Of a stretch of 64,000 nucleotides of DNA, positions 14,313 to 26,149 are shown piece after piece. The stretch's first letter is position 1; each line of letters starts with the position of its first letter. Origin of the DNA: Micropterix aruncella (lineage: Eukaryota > Arthropoda > Insecta > Lepidoptera > Micropterigidae); the NCBI GenBank assembly GCA_944548615.1, contig OX155952.1, forward strand, positions 32,008,278 to 32,072,277, in the 5' to 3' direction. The notes beneath the pieces were generated by a model. The model saw only the letters and a program-made list of their open reading frames with translations. It did not search any database and was not told where the DNA came from. The translations under genes were made by a program, and so were the position numbers.

Positions 14313-14915
14313 TAATGAAGCTATACGTAGTCGCCTTAAAATTTTATTTTTGTGAGTTTCTTGCCACATATTAAAGTATTCTCAAATAACATTCAACGAT
14401 TCGAAATACATTAAAATCCAAAAAAAAATCTGACAAGAGTTTGAACTTAACAGAACCACATCTAAAAGAGGTTAGACTCGATAGAAATCTCCACTTTTAT
14501 CTTAATTTTCGTATCGCATTAGCGAAATCCATGACTTTTTATGTTACATTTTTAAAAGCGTTGAGATTGAGAAAGTAAAGCCGCTTTTGTGTGTTTGTTG
14601 CGCCGCGTGCAAGGAAGACGAGCGCGTCTATTGGCTAATTTACATCGGACACAGCGACTGAACATCTAGTTCTGTCGGCCACGGGAACACGGTTTTCGTT
14701 CCACAGATCCATCCATCACCTGCCCTGCTCAACCACAAACCGCGAACGTACAATTTACATAAATAATGACAATTGTTTAAAAAATCACTCGCGACCACCG
14801 TTCTCCCCTCTTCTCGGTCGTGCGAACGAATCATTATATTCTGGGAGGTTTCAGAATTCGTTTGGTAAATTTAACCCAAATGTCATTGCCGCAGCGTAAC
14901 AGCCAAGTACTATAA
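14313..14915. other. Non-coding stretch
   Basis: No gene supported. It contains the GC-richer patch CGCCGCGTGCAAGGAAGACG near 14600, with no coding signal I trust. Confidence 0.4.
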
Positions 14916-15224
14916 TGGGCCCGATTGCCTTTCTTCGTTAACTAAAACTGAAATTATTTCAAGCGAACGAGATAGAGCAATACGTTAGAGCGGAATATGA
15001 AACGAACAATCGTCGATAAAAACTATCTGTCGAACTTATACTAGTCCGAATAAATTTGAACACATTTCGTGCGCTATTAGATTCAGGTGCTTTATATTTT
15101 GTGGGTAGTTTAATGCGAAAAAGTAACAACCGTTCATTTGACATTCCGCTCTAGCGCATTGCCCTATTACGTTCACACGGACTAATTTCCGATTTTAGTT
15201 CACGAAGAAACGCAATCGAGCCCA
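14916..15224. mobile_element. Family B fold-back MITE (copy 2)
   Basis: This is the clearest copy. The two arms of about 110 bp are near complements, from TGGGCCCGATTGC and TCTTCG at the left to CGAAGAAACGCAATCGAGCC at the right. Each arm includes the AGAGCGGAAT motif. The centre is about 80 bp. Confidence 0.8.
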
Positions 15225-17819
15225 ATATAAGCAATAACAACTTATTCATTAAACAGATCTGGTCCGTAGACAAAAGATGTCCGTACAATAATATCATTGA
15301 ATTACTAGATGTTCCATCTTTATGTACCTACCTATATCTCGATTACTAAATTATACGGTTTGGCGAGTTTAAACTGCCCCGTACTGCCACATGATGTTAT
15401 AGAAGCCGTTAGACATTAATATGGACCGTTACCTATAAAATACTATTTAAAAAAATAATATTGTAGTAGCACCTTGTTTAAAATACTTAATTAAGGGCAA
15501 ATTTGATTAAAGCCTGGTTTCATAACTTTCTAGTTTCTTGTGACAGGTCTACATAATAGTTCAATTTTACTTTTATATTCATAAAAAATATATAATTGGT
15601 CTACATAGGTCTGTTATTAAACAGTTAATAATTTCGTCATCTGTATGCCCTTGTTAATTTGAATATTTTAATTTTGACAATCACTTAATTTGTTTATCTT
15701 TGTTTTCAGGTAAGGATCACTAACGAGTATTGCACACTGACATATTTTGAGGTAACAGCAGCATTCATATTAATTTTGGGTTTAGTTTTAGTTAGAAGCT
15801 GGGTACAATAAATTGGAGACTGCGAGTAAAACATTCTAACATTCAAAATACATTAATACCACTTTTTATCACTTTTATCATTAATATCACTTTTACTTAT
15901 TCGCTTTTCATTTTAACCGGTATCTATTTTATACGCGAGTCTTGATCTCATTTTGTAGAGGCCACTTCTTCCGGTCCGAACTTAATTAATTTCAGAGCGA
16001 ACGTGCTTGAAATGAAATCAAAGGATTGAGAACATGATAACACTTTGGCTGTTTTCGATCAACGAATCTAGTTCTATTAACCAGACTGCACGTTGCGTTT
16101 TCCACAGATTAACCACTTGGGTTTATATTGTGGGTAGCTAGAGCTAATCTTGTGGACTTACTTCGTAATCTTCTGTCAACTCGATTTTTATTTCGAATAA
16201 AAAGCGTTTCTATTACGATTGCGTTATGAAAACCTGGACATGGCACAGACCTGTGTTCCTTTTTTTTCCGATGCCTTATTCATGGTCTAAAAATACGCTA
16301 AAACGGAGCCTAAATATTCAACTGACGTTTTGGTATTCTCTTTCATTGGTTATGCAGAGGTTATCAGGTTCTATAAAATTACGTTAATCACACTTTAGGC
16401 AGGTTTTAGTATTCCGTTTCTCCACTGTCTTGGTGGATGGGGCTAAAGTCGAGATTATTTATTATTTATTTATTTATTTATAACGTACAAGAACAAAAAA
16501 ATACAAGGACATGCATACTGTTGTACATGAGGAATAATTAAGAACAAACATTATAATAGCGAAAAACATAGCTCTATGGATATAAATATGCTAGCATATC
16601 CGAATGAGGCGAAATCGCACAACCAACTAGACCTAGAAGGTCTGTCTCTGGCTGTGCTGTGTTATACCAACTGTATTTTTGTAACTCGCGAACTGACGAA
16701 GGTGATCAATTTTAAATATTTCTAAATCTAACAAATGTGTTGTTTACACAAATTAAAGTAAAATTTAAAGTAGAAAAAAAAATAAAATATATATATGTAT
16801 GCAATTAAGGGCTAAAAATAAAGTAAACTTTACATTATATACAATAAATTTAAGTGGAAAATAAGTAATAATATATACAAATATATGAATAAACACTACA
16901 TTCTAGTATATATGTTTGTACTGAGCTTACTTAAGAACGCTTGAAAATCGAACAGTTTGTACTTAGTTAGAGTACATAACCTATCGTACTTAGTTATATA
17001 CTTTTCATGCAACATATCAGTAGCTACTACAAATATTTATAAATATCTATAAATATTTATTATATATCTATAAATATTTATGAACATCAATAAATATCTG
17101 TATCTATATATCCACTGTACGACCTATCTATATCTTTATTTATATCTATATACATATACACATACCATCGTCTAACTCCTTCTTCCTTATCACTTCCAAT
17201 TCCTATACCTCTCCCATCGGTTTCATATATTAATTTTATATTTAATATGAACTTAGTTGCAGTCACTAATTTTCACACATATTCATTGCAGTCACTAATC
17301 ACCGGTTGGTATTGTAATGTAACCAGCAGTATTTTAGAGATTCGTAAAATTATGTTGATTTTTGCAGTCCTTTCATTGTTCCACAAATTTTCATTTTTGG
17401 GCATATCATGGTTACTGTAATTCCTTTTCAGATTTTTATGCACGCATATATCAATGTCGCATACTTCAGATTGAAATACTGTTGCATATTTTCCTAGAGC
17501 CGTTGTTATTTAAGCCTTTGGTTCTTTGATTTCAACTTCCGTTCCCTCGTCCGTTTGAAACCAACCATCGTTGTACCAGATAATCGCATTCCGGGGTATA
17601 ATACAGTTTTGGTCCCGGTCTTCTCTGATCGCGGTGCACTTGTTTGGAGTGATATTGAGAGTTATATTCAGGCAACATGATGTCGGAGTGCATCTGAGCT
17701 AGCTTATGACATCCATTTCCCGCCTCCACGTTGTTCTCTGTTTCATATTGCTTCAGCTTCTATAAAGAGATGAAGTGTGGCTACGTTAATGAGGTTTTCG
17801 ATGGCTGATACTCGTTGGA
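15225..17819. other. AT-rich stretch, possibly intronic
   Basis: Mostly AT-rich sequence with degenerate TATAAATATTTAT-type repeats near 17030-17160 and (TTTA)n near 16455-16480. No gene supported. A recursive-splice-like motif lies at 15709/15710. Confidence 0.4.
15689..15715 (+). promoter_or_regulatory. Possible recursive splice site (ratchet point)
   Basis: A pyrimidine-rich tract ending TTGTTTTCAG is followed at once by GTAAGG, so an acceptor and a regenerated donor abut with no exon between them. This is the layout of recursive splice sites in long insect introns. It is on the same strand as the PDZ gene. The motif can occur by chance. Confidence 0.3.
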
Positions 17820-18250
17820 GCTGTCGTCTGCAACGGGCGAACCCAACACCTCAGGCTGTTATAATAATATAGATCGTTCTTTCAGCTGTGAGGTGATAAC
17901 ACAGAGACTTAGGGACAACAGAGTCCACAGTCTAGTTCCACCAACAAGCCTGTAAGAAGCCGACGCCTTACCGTGAGGCACTGGAAAGTGAAATCAGCTG
18001 GCAAACCTCACTCCCTTACTACCAGATTTGGCCGGATCTTTCCGTCCTCCGGTCCAGTCACGGTTTCGAGGTCACTTGCGTGGCCTCTACCTGATGTAAG
18101 TGGTTATTCAGCTTGACTATTTTGCGTACCGCGGCACCCTTTGCTCGCCATGGTCACTCGGGATCGGGTGGCCGTCGGATCGATTCAAGGGTTGAAGACG
18201 TCAGGTCGACAACTACCCTCCGCTGTTCAAGGTAACATACATCTCCAGAC
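17820..18250 (+). repeat. Family G repeat, diverged copy
   Basis: The order of landmarks follows family G at low identity: CAACGGGCGAACCCAACACC, GATCGTTCT, AACAGAGTCCACAGTCTAG, GACGCCTTACCGTGAGGCA, GGTTTCGAGGTCACTTGCGT, and TACCGCGGCACCCTTTGC. After about 18250 the match is lost. Confidence 0.55.
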
Positions 18251-19737
18251 CCCCTGATTATTCGGCGGCTGGGCATCCCCAGACCCCCCTGATTATTCTC
18301 CGTTTTTTCTGCAAGTGCAGATGGTGCTCCAGCCGCCCAGTTCCGCTCGAGGTCTTCCCCTGAATCCGCGATCTTCTGATCCCAACCGCCTCCGACTGCA
18401 GGATCACAGCTATGGCGAAAGCGCACAAGCGATCCTGATACAGGTCATTCTTTAAGCCTGATTCAGTTTGTTTCTGGCCCGAATACTTGCCGTTCTAGTC
18501 TTGCTGGCGACGCATAATATTATCTTTCTTGCGGTTATCCGTAAATTATCTTGCTGCCTTTTTTGCTTTCAGCGCATGTTATCATAGATTTGACAATTGT
18601 TGTGTACAAACAGAAAGTGACTTTTCGTTGAAGCTCTATGTTCTCCAAAATATTGTAATGCCGCTCTACACCGTTTCACCGTTTCATTTTCATATCCTTT
18701 TTCACCGGTCACAGCGCTTCCTATTCGCTTCCACCTTAGCGATATTGCCAAGCATCGGCCAACGTGTAGCAAGCATAAGAGGAGTCCATATACAGCATTC
18801 GCTTTCTTTGTTTATGTATGCCCATATGTAACAGCGCTACCAGTTTTAAATTATATCGTCAATTATTCCTTAACTAACAAGATTTGTAGTTTTAATCACC
18901 CCATAAATACGCTTCACAAATACATTCCGGCGAGTTTATACAGTAAGCCCATTGCCGTTTTATTCGTCGGTATGCTAATGAGTTGCGACGTAACGTTTGT
19001 GATTCTCGAGACCTTTGATGCTCCACTTTGCGGCCATAAACACAATTTTAATCGACACTTCTGGCCGACATTTTTCTAAATAACTTTTCGTCTCATTAAA
19101 CGCCCGCTGTTTCAGCCGCTTCAATAAAAGTGGAAACATAAAACGAATCGGTTCTGTTATTAGGTTACCATATGCTTAACGTCTCTAATATGTTAATCGT
19201 GATGCTGCATTCGGAGCCCTTAAATGGAAAGTGCGTGGGCTCGTTATTTCGTTTTCGGGCTTGGTGAAGAAAATGAACTTGTTTATGATATCGGTTTATC
19301 GCCATAATTCGTCTTATTTGAATAAGCAATACACGCTTTTCTATTTTGCGCCTTCTGCTACCTCTATAATATTCATTTGGTCTGGAGGTCGCCGTGCGAG
19401 GCCACAAGGCGACTGCTACTTTAGCATTTCGAATATAATTTGCGGAATATTCGACGATTTTTTTGACGTGGACACGACATCTAAATACTGAGTGTCAGAC
19501 TTGTTGGGTTTTAGGTACCCCATTTTTATTTATTTATTTGTTTAGAATAATAGGTGCACAAACAATACTGCGACAAGTACATTTCACATATTTTTTTATT
19601 ATAGAATAATATTCTATAGGTATAACAATTGCCTATGTGCTCTTTAACTGACGATTCATTAACCGCTCGAAAGCCAGCCTTCGCGTTCCAAAAACTGCGC
19701 CGCAAATTTTTGGTCGATTTTGTAAATAAATACTGAC
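18251..19737. other. Non-coding stretch
   Basis: No supported gene. Short open frames at 18529-18831 and 19231-19491 have no recognisable domain, start context or splice support. Confidence 0.4.
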
Positions 19738-20345
19738 ATGAATTCCCGTGAAGTGAGCGCAGAAGAGCGCAAAACAGTCCACCGTCAATCTCCGCCATAT
19801 GCCCGTAAGAGGCCAACGCCTTATCCGCGAGATAACCAGGTATGTTACCCAGCGGGCTTAAACTCACGCCCTTACTTCCAATTGCGACCAGATTACTCCA
19901 GTCTCTCGATTGGTTACGAGTTCAAGGTCGCTTGCGCGGTCCTCTCCCTTAAGAAGCGGTGAAACGGTGTATACCGAATCTATCGCGGACCACGGCATCC
20001 TTTGCCCGGCTGTTCACCCAGGATCGGGTAGCCGATGGTCGTTTCAAGAGCAGTCGCCGTAAGGTCCGCAACCACCCCCGCTCTATAGGAAACAGTACTG
20101 CTTCCAGACTCCCCCGACTGTTAGTCAGAGTGCACAATCGATTGGCTTACTCCGCACGGTGCGCAGACCGTCCAGGAGCGCCAGAAGGTTGATTCCTAGG
20201 GGAAACTAACCCTAAGGCCAGAGTCCTACCCAGGCTCGCACTTCATGCGTGGAGGCCGTCGGATGGGTGTTGAACCGTGAGTGTGACCAACCCTGAACAG
20301 AATGGGTCTTCGTCGCCAACTCAGCAAGAGCCTCTTAGCTCCCTG
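19738..20345 (+). repeat. Family G repeat, nearly complete copy
   Basis: Uninterrupted copy lacking only the first ~100 bp of the unit. It joins the 5' half directly to the 3' half at GTTAGTCAGAGTGCACAATC and so shows the empty site for the insertion in the 3.5-5.1 kb copy. Confidence 0.8.
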
Positions 20346-20463
20346 TATCAACAACTTGGGTTGTCGACCAGCGGGCGAGCCCGTCACCACAGAAAGTTTT
20401 AACGATTAGTCGTTCTATCTCCCTGGAGTGAGCGTAGAAGACTTAGGACAAAACAGTCCACCA
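20346..20463 (+). repeat. Family G repeat, 5' end in tandem
   Basis: A second unit start (CAACTTGGGTTGTCGAC, GCGGGCGAGCCCGTCACC) follows the end of the previous unit with no gap, so family G can be arranged head to tail. It stops at AACAGTCCACC. Confidence 0.75.
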
Positions 20464-20542
20464 ACAGTGTTTTTCTGTTAAGATTTAGTAGTTTATTCCC
20501 CGTATCAACAGTGTTTTTCTGTTAAGATTTAGTAGTTTAAAT
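20463..20542 (+). repeat. Tandem duplication of about 42 bp
   Basis: CAACAGTGTTTTTCTGTTAA and the following GATTTAGTAGTTTA occur twice in succession. Confidence 0.8.
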
Positions 20543-20649
20543 TCTGTTTTACAGTTTTCTGCCCTACGGTACTGAGTTTCTAATATGGACTATCGCTGTG
20601 ATCTAAATCAGAAATAGCAAAACATGAAGTATTATTAAAATCTATGCAT

Positions 20650-20675
20650 TTGTGTGTGTGTGTGTGTGTGTGTGG
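20650..20675. repeat. (GT)n microsatellite
   Basis: About 12 GT dinucleotides. Confidence 0.9.
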
Positions 20676-21096
20676 GTCGGCGAGCGAAGCAATAATCCAG
20701 AGATTGCGGTCCTTTTCTGGGCTGTGAAATCCTATGCTAAATATGCTGTCTTTATTTTAGGCACATCCTCTGGGGGGCGACCAGAGAGCACGTGCTCGCA
20801 TCCAAGGATGCTGCAAATCCGCGTCTCTACTACAAATGATTCGGCAGATCCGGGGTTATGAAGCGATTCCTTTCGCCCTCGCCCATTCATATCCATTTAC
20901 ATATGCTAGACGACGAATGTCACTCACTAAAAAATACTCAGAGGGGAAAATAAGTAAAGTTACGTCACCTAACACTTACTACTATTATATAGATTTATTT
21001 ATAAGGTCATTTTTTTAATTATATTATTCATAGTAATCTTTAGCTTTATTTTGTTTCTATGAAAGGATCTTTTAAAAAATCATCATATTCGATTAC

Positions 21097-21397
21097 CTTC
21101 AGGCAACAGTATAACATGTTTAAGCCCAACATAGAGACTAGTGGTCTTACGTGATATACTTAAACTTCTGGCGGTAATTGGCCTTGATCCTCGTGCCATG
21201 CCGATGAAATTCCTCATGGTATAATGCCGGGAAGGTGTTTTCGAAGGCAACGGAATAAAATCTTGGATTTTAGACAGATCAGATGGCGTTTCGATTTGAG
21301 ATGTTAGTAGGTCAGCTAGTCTTGATGTGCTTGGAATTGAAAGGTCAACTTGGTTCGGTTTATTTGGAACTGCCAAGTAAACTTGTATTTTCGGCAT
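21097..21397 (-). CDS. Candidate coding exon, unknown protein
   Basis: On the minus strand an ATG at 21397 is preceded by an acceptor-like TTACTTTTCTAG. The frame runs about 100 codons to a good donor (CTGAAG|GTAATC; GT at 21096-21095) in phase 1. The TAG of the acceptor is in frame just before the ATG. The protein is Ser/Thr/Pro-rich with a basic C-terminal half (RHYTMRNFIGMARGSRP) and no domain I recognise. It could be an exon of an unseen host gene, a decayed transposon piece, or chance. Partner exons were not found. Confidence 0.25.
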
Positions 21398-21456
21398 CTA
21401 GAAAAGTAACATTATATTTTAGGAAGTAGGAACATAACTCAGTAAGCAATAACATG

Positions 21457-21800
21457 ACGGGCAATGGTGGTCGGCTGACTCCTATTACACGCAATAACTC
21501 TGATGAGGGAATAAAATCAAAGGAAAAAAAATCGAAAAAGTACTGTCAAAATCAGATCGAAATCATGTTTTTTTAATATTAACCTTAATTCACATAAAAG
21601 TCTTACTATTGTACTAAACGAAATTTGATATTTACCTTCGTTTGTGTGTGGTTAAAAATAAGATCGACGCGTCCTGCTCGGACGCACGACAGACATTGAG
21701 TGGCGTCGTTCGCCGCGGTACCGGAAAGTAATCACCGCGCGGTTTAGGTGATTCCAGCAGCTTTGTGAAGTTTAATACTTGAGTGACCACCATTGCCCAC
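21457..21800. repeat. Possible TIR element
   Basis: GGGCAATGGTGGTC (about 21459-21472) and its exact complement GACCACCATTGCCC (about 21785-21798) bound about 340 bp. No transposase is present. Only one copy is seen, so the call is tentative. Confidence 0.35.
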
Positions 21801-23789
21801 TTTCCCCCTAGATAGGGTGGGATGAAAATTCAGAGTCTTTATGACAATATTATAATAATATGTTACTATTGTTGCGTATACTAATGCAATGACGACGTAT
21901 CGAGATATGATGACTTGCTGGGCCCAAAGATGTCGATGTTGTTATATAGCAGTTAACCCATCGGACGCCAACTGTTCCTAGAGGCACTTTGCGACGTTTG
22001 ACAGATCCGCGCGTAACCGTTTCGCCCGGCCCCCATATATATTTTATAAATATATACACGACTAAGAAGATTAATTACTAGGTAACAAGAGATAATTCAT
22101 GAAAAAGCGATATTGTCAGTATTTATTTATTACAGAGCGGTTAAAAGTCGCAATCGTACGGCAAACGAAAAAAAATCTGTGCATATTTCGTATTTAAGGA
22201 CGGGCGTGTGATATGTCCGAGGGCACCGGTTACGTCTATTAGGCACATGAATAGTCTGTTACGTCTAATACATCTGTTAGGCACTCGAATAGATATGGAA
22301 AATCGAATTATTTACAGACTATGTTATGTAAGTAGGCCTTATCCGCGACGGTGCGCCTCTCTTCCAGTGTCTGCAGGCTTATTTAGGCTAAATTGTCCTC
22401 GAAGGTCTCCATCCCTAGACGCTCTCGATAATATACAGGATGAGTTTTAATTCACCAACATCATTGAAGGGGGTTCATCAGTACAAGCAGGTAAGCAATT
22501 TTGATATAAAACTGTGGAAAAATAAAGAAAAAAACTTTTGTTTGGAAGAAATATTTAATTTTTTTAAAATTTCAAAATTCTATTTTTTTTTAAAAGTAGT
22601 ATATAAAGCAAGATGCACCATCTAACGGTAGGTAAAATATTGCTGTATATCAAAATCAACAATATCACAAATACAATCATCAATATATACAATGAGAGTA
22701 GTATTTGGAAATCAGTCTCTGATATCAAAATAATCTCATTTTGGGGGGCGGGATTTCGTATAATATTTCGTTCGTTACAATATCAATGCGGCGAAAGCCG
22801 CTCGAGTCTCAATTGGGGCCCTCTTTGAAGCGATTTTTCATGACCAAAGAATACTGATATGCGAATTTAACTTTAATAAATCATCTTTGATAAGGGGAAA
22901 GTCGATGGCGAAATGAAAAAGAGGCTGTACAGACACCGCTGCCTTTATTTATGAGTATAAGGAGAGAATAAGGAGATGAACTATAATACCCTCAGTCCTC
23001 CACATCCTCCTACTTATGTAACATAAGTGCACACTGTCAATGCCTCCATTTAATCTGCAATGACCACATATTTGCATACATTACGGGACAGCAGCGTACC
23101 GCCATCACGAATCGTTGCACCTTTTACCGCTTACAAGGTAATCCACACTGCCAACCAGACTCTGTTACATCCTATAATTCAACACCTACTTGAATTCCAC
23201 GTGCGCTGTGATATTATAGATATTCTGCTAAGTAATAGCGTTTCGACATGAATATAGAGCTAAAATATTATTTCAAATGTCCAGGTTGCTCACTAAATTC
23301 GGGCAATTATAAATACTTTGCACCAAGTCTTTAACAACCTTCTTTATGAATCTAGGCGTAGTTAATAAAAAGCAAAAAGCAAGCATATACAATTCCTGGT
23401 CATATTATTAGACCCAATGTACATTTCAGTACTGATTTATGTATCTCTCCAATATCTGTAACCATTTAAATAATGCTTTTTTAGAGTCTATGGTCATTCA
23501 TTAAGACATCTTGTCTGTAAATTATATAAAACATTTAGTAACATTTAGTGATCTTTCTGCATGAAATAACGAAATCCTTAAGTTGTTTTCAGAATTACAT
23601 TTGTCGTTTTCATGGGTAATTCAGCGGAGGTGGAATCGTTTCTCTAATATAAATTTTGTCTTCAGAAATATTTTTAGAGAAATAGCGGATTTTTTATTAA
23701 TATATTGTTGTAATTTTGCGTAATTATTTTAATCCTAAACGTTATAAATGAGTTATCTCCCCGATTTGGCGGTAACAAAATGGCTACAT
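21801..23789. other. Non-coding stretch
   Basis: No gene supported. A short GGTAGGTAAAATAT string at about 22627 resembles part of the palindromic repeat at 46433-46487. CAG|GTAAGC near 22489 lacks a pyrimidine tract. Confidence 0.4.
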
Positions 23790-23803
23790 TTCCTTTTACA
23801 ATA
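23790..23803 (+). repeat. Target-site duplication, left (truncated LOA copy)
   Basis: TTCCTTTTACAATA here is repeated exactly at 24302-24315 on the other side of the insertion. Confidence 0.9.
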
Positions 23804-24301
23804 GTAGTAGTAGTAGTATACGGATTGGGCTTGTTTCCAGGGCTTGTTTCCAACCCTTGATGTCACCTAGATCTATAAGATCTATTGTAACTACCCACTA
23901 TGTGGTTAGGTCAGCGGTCAGCTAGTATCCCAGTACTTTTTACCAGTCCTAGTAGATCACTGACCTTCAAGTTGGGCAGATCGCTAAGTTCGAGAAAGGC
24001 TCGTCCCAGTAAACTGTGTATTTTAGCGGCGAGGCCTGGGCAGCAACCAACGATGTGTATGCTGTCTTCAGGTTTCTCGCCACATATTCAGCAGTCCTTA
24101 CTCTCGGTCAAACCAACGTTGAATAGATGTGCTCTAAGGGTCGTGTGTCCGGTGAGGAGACCGATAGTGGTTCTAAGAATCTTCTTGCTCATGTCGAGTA
24201 GGGCCTTGGTTTTCTTCTGTAGTGGTTGCTCCATCATGGCTTTGGCCTGGCGACATCCCTGGCTCTGTTTCCAGGATGCCCGATGTTCCTGCTCCAAGAA
24301 G
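23804..24301 (-). mobile_element. 5'-truncated LOA-like retrotransposon
   Basis: In the minus sense it matches the full element from about 9609 to its 3' end: RNase H tail, CCHC knuckle region, 3' UTR and (CTA)n. It is flanked by a perfect 14-bp target-site duplication. The 3' UTR contains a short extra duplication of GGAAACAAGCCC. The stop of the frame and several substitutions differ from the full copy. Confidence 0.9.
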
Positions 24302-24315
24302 TTCCTTTTACAATA
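24302..24315 (+). repeat. Target-site duplication, right (truncated LOA copy)
   Basis: Exact second copy of TTCCTTTTACAATA. Confidence 0.9.
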
Positions 24316-24587
24316 AAAACAATCAAAACTTTTTAGTATTTTTTTTCTGGAGGTAAATGTCATGTGAATACTGTCGCCGTCCTCACAAATTCTAGAACTG
24401 ATTTTGAATGATAAATTACTGAAAATTATGTTTCTCGGCATATTTCATGAAATAAATTACCCTGAAATTAAGTACAGTACAAAGTTATAAGTTATTGAAA
24501 GGTGCAAAATTGTACTGAAATGTTCGGTGGGTCTAATAATGTGTCAAGGGCTGTACAATAATATATTTCTTCTGATCATATTTATGA

Positions 24588-25230
24588 CTTGCTGACCCGT
24601 GCCCACTTCGTTGGGCGGTAAACATTTTACTTGTGATGAAATTATGAGGGTGGTTCGGTTAGTACTGAGTGCTATTATTTATTTCCTGACTGCCAAAAGG
24701 AGGGTTATATTTTACTGCATATGTATGTATGTATTTGCATGCCAATTTGGCTATATTACCGGGTTTCAAATGAGTGAATGAAATGATTATGATTGAATAG
24801 ATTATGCTTATTTTAATTGTTCAAAACTTCTCTGTATACTATATTAGATGTAATGTTATTATTGGGTACCAAAATATATTGTCTTTCAGGAGTTCCAACC
24901 CGAGATAAGGTCGCGGTTCCATACCTATGTCGTATTATCTCTTTAACCATGTATGCAGTAAAACGGAAGTTATGTGCAGTAAAAGGGAAAAGTCTTTTGT
25001 TTTAAACACTTCAGACGATAAATTTACTTATTTTGATAAGAATTCATAATTGTTGATAATATGACCAATAAACATGACCTAACGATTAAAATTATTTTTT
25101 AAAATAAAAAACTACTTTTTGTGACTTAAATATAAAATTTAGACATATGCTGTCGCTGACTTTTTTTAGGCATTATCAAGCTCTACAACTTTCCTCGAGA
25201 ACTCAATCATGTAAGGTGTAGTAACTATTG
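24588..25230 (-). mobile_element. Helitron-like element, 3' part, inverted
   Basis: In the minus sense this follows the copy at 11510-12133 and ends CGAAGTGGGCACGGGTCAGC followed by AAGT (CAAG in place of CTAG). The 5' start is missing. The sequence breaks off near the ATGATTGAGTTCTCGAGG motif. Confidence 0.7.
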
Positions 25231-25270
25231 TAGTAAACTACTAAAAAACTATATGACAACGTATAAATAA

Positions 25271-25535
25271 TCTATACTAATATTATAAATAGGTAAAGTT
25301 TGTGAGTTTGTAAGGATAAAGGGAGTAATATCTGGATCTACTGAACCGATTTTGAAAATTCTTTTACCAATAGAAAGCCACGTTATTTGTGAGTGTTATA
25401 GGCTATATATTAATCCAAAACAATGAAAACACTTTATCGTGGTAGTCGGATTTGCAAAGTAAGTCGGAGAAAAAACGGTGGAATGAAAACGTTTCTCACT
25501 AACGCTTCCTTAACGATGAGAGATATATGATTGAG
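25271..25535 (+). mobile_element. Helitron-like element, 5' part
   Basis: It begins TCTATACTAATATTATAAAT after A and follows the 5' part of the 11.3-kb copy (GGATCTACTGAACCGATTTT, GGTAGTCGGATTTGCAAAG). It stops at ATATATGATTGAGTTCT, close to the point where the inverted 3' part to its left breaks off. Confidence 0.7.
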
Positions 25536-25850
25536 TTCTAAAACTATAATAGTTTAACGTTCATTTTAGTGTAGTTTTAGGTTTACTTCCAGTATCGTTA
25601 ACGTTTCGTCAGTAGGTTAACCTTACAGAAAGTTACACACTTTTTATATTACAGATCATAACTGTAGTATGTTGTGGTTTTTGTAATTTTCATATTTTTA
25701 ACACGCTTTTATTAGGTCGACCTGTATGTAACTATGTAATGGAATCTAAGGTAACTAATTTAACCATCTTCCAAGGATCGTAGCGTCATGAAAATTGGCA
25801 GCTGTATGTAGTTCTGATGACAATACAATAATATGGTACTGTCGAACTGA

Positions 25851-26037
25851 TCTGATGACGGAGTCGGAAGATATGAACTGGAACTTCATGATGGATCATC
25901 GTATCATAGCTGTGTTTGGACTTGTTAGAAAAGTCTTGGAATGAACTTTGACCACGATTAGGTTTCAAGGTCTGATGATGAAGCCGGAATATAGGCACTG
26001 GCATTCCATGATGGAATATCGTATCATAGCCGTGTGT
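25851..26037. repeat. Tandem repeat, period about 120 bp
   Basis: TCTGATGACGGAGTCGGAAG and ATCGTATCATAGCTGTGT recur 120 bp later as TCTGATGATGAAGCCGGAAT and ATCGTATCATAGCCGTGT. About one and a half units. Confidence 0.7.
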
Positions 26038-26149
26038 ATGTGACTATCGAATCATACCCCAAAAGCGTGTTTTTAGTGTTTTTTTTAAAACTATTAATTT
26101 ATTATTTTAAATTATTTTTCTACGAAACATACATAAACTGTAGCACGTT

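Noticed and set aside
17532..18426. Minus-strand frames near 17.5 and 18.2 kb
   Set aside because: The second lies within a diverged family G copy; neither has a domain.
22480..22495. Second recursive splice site (CAG|GTAAGC)
   Set aside because: No pyrimidine tract precedes it.
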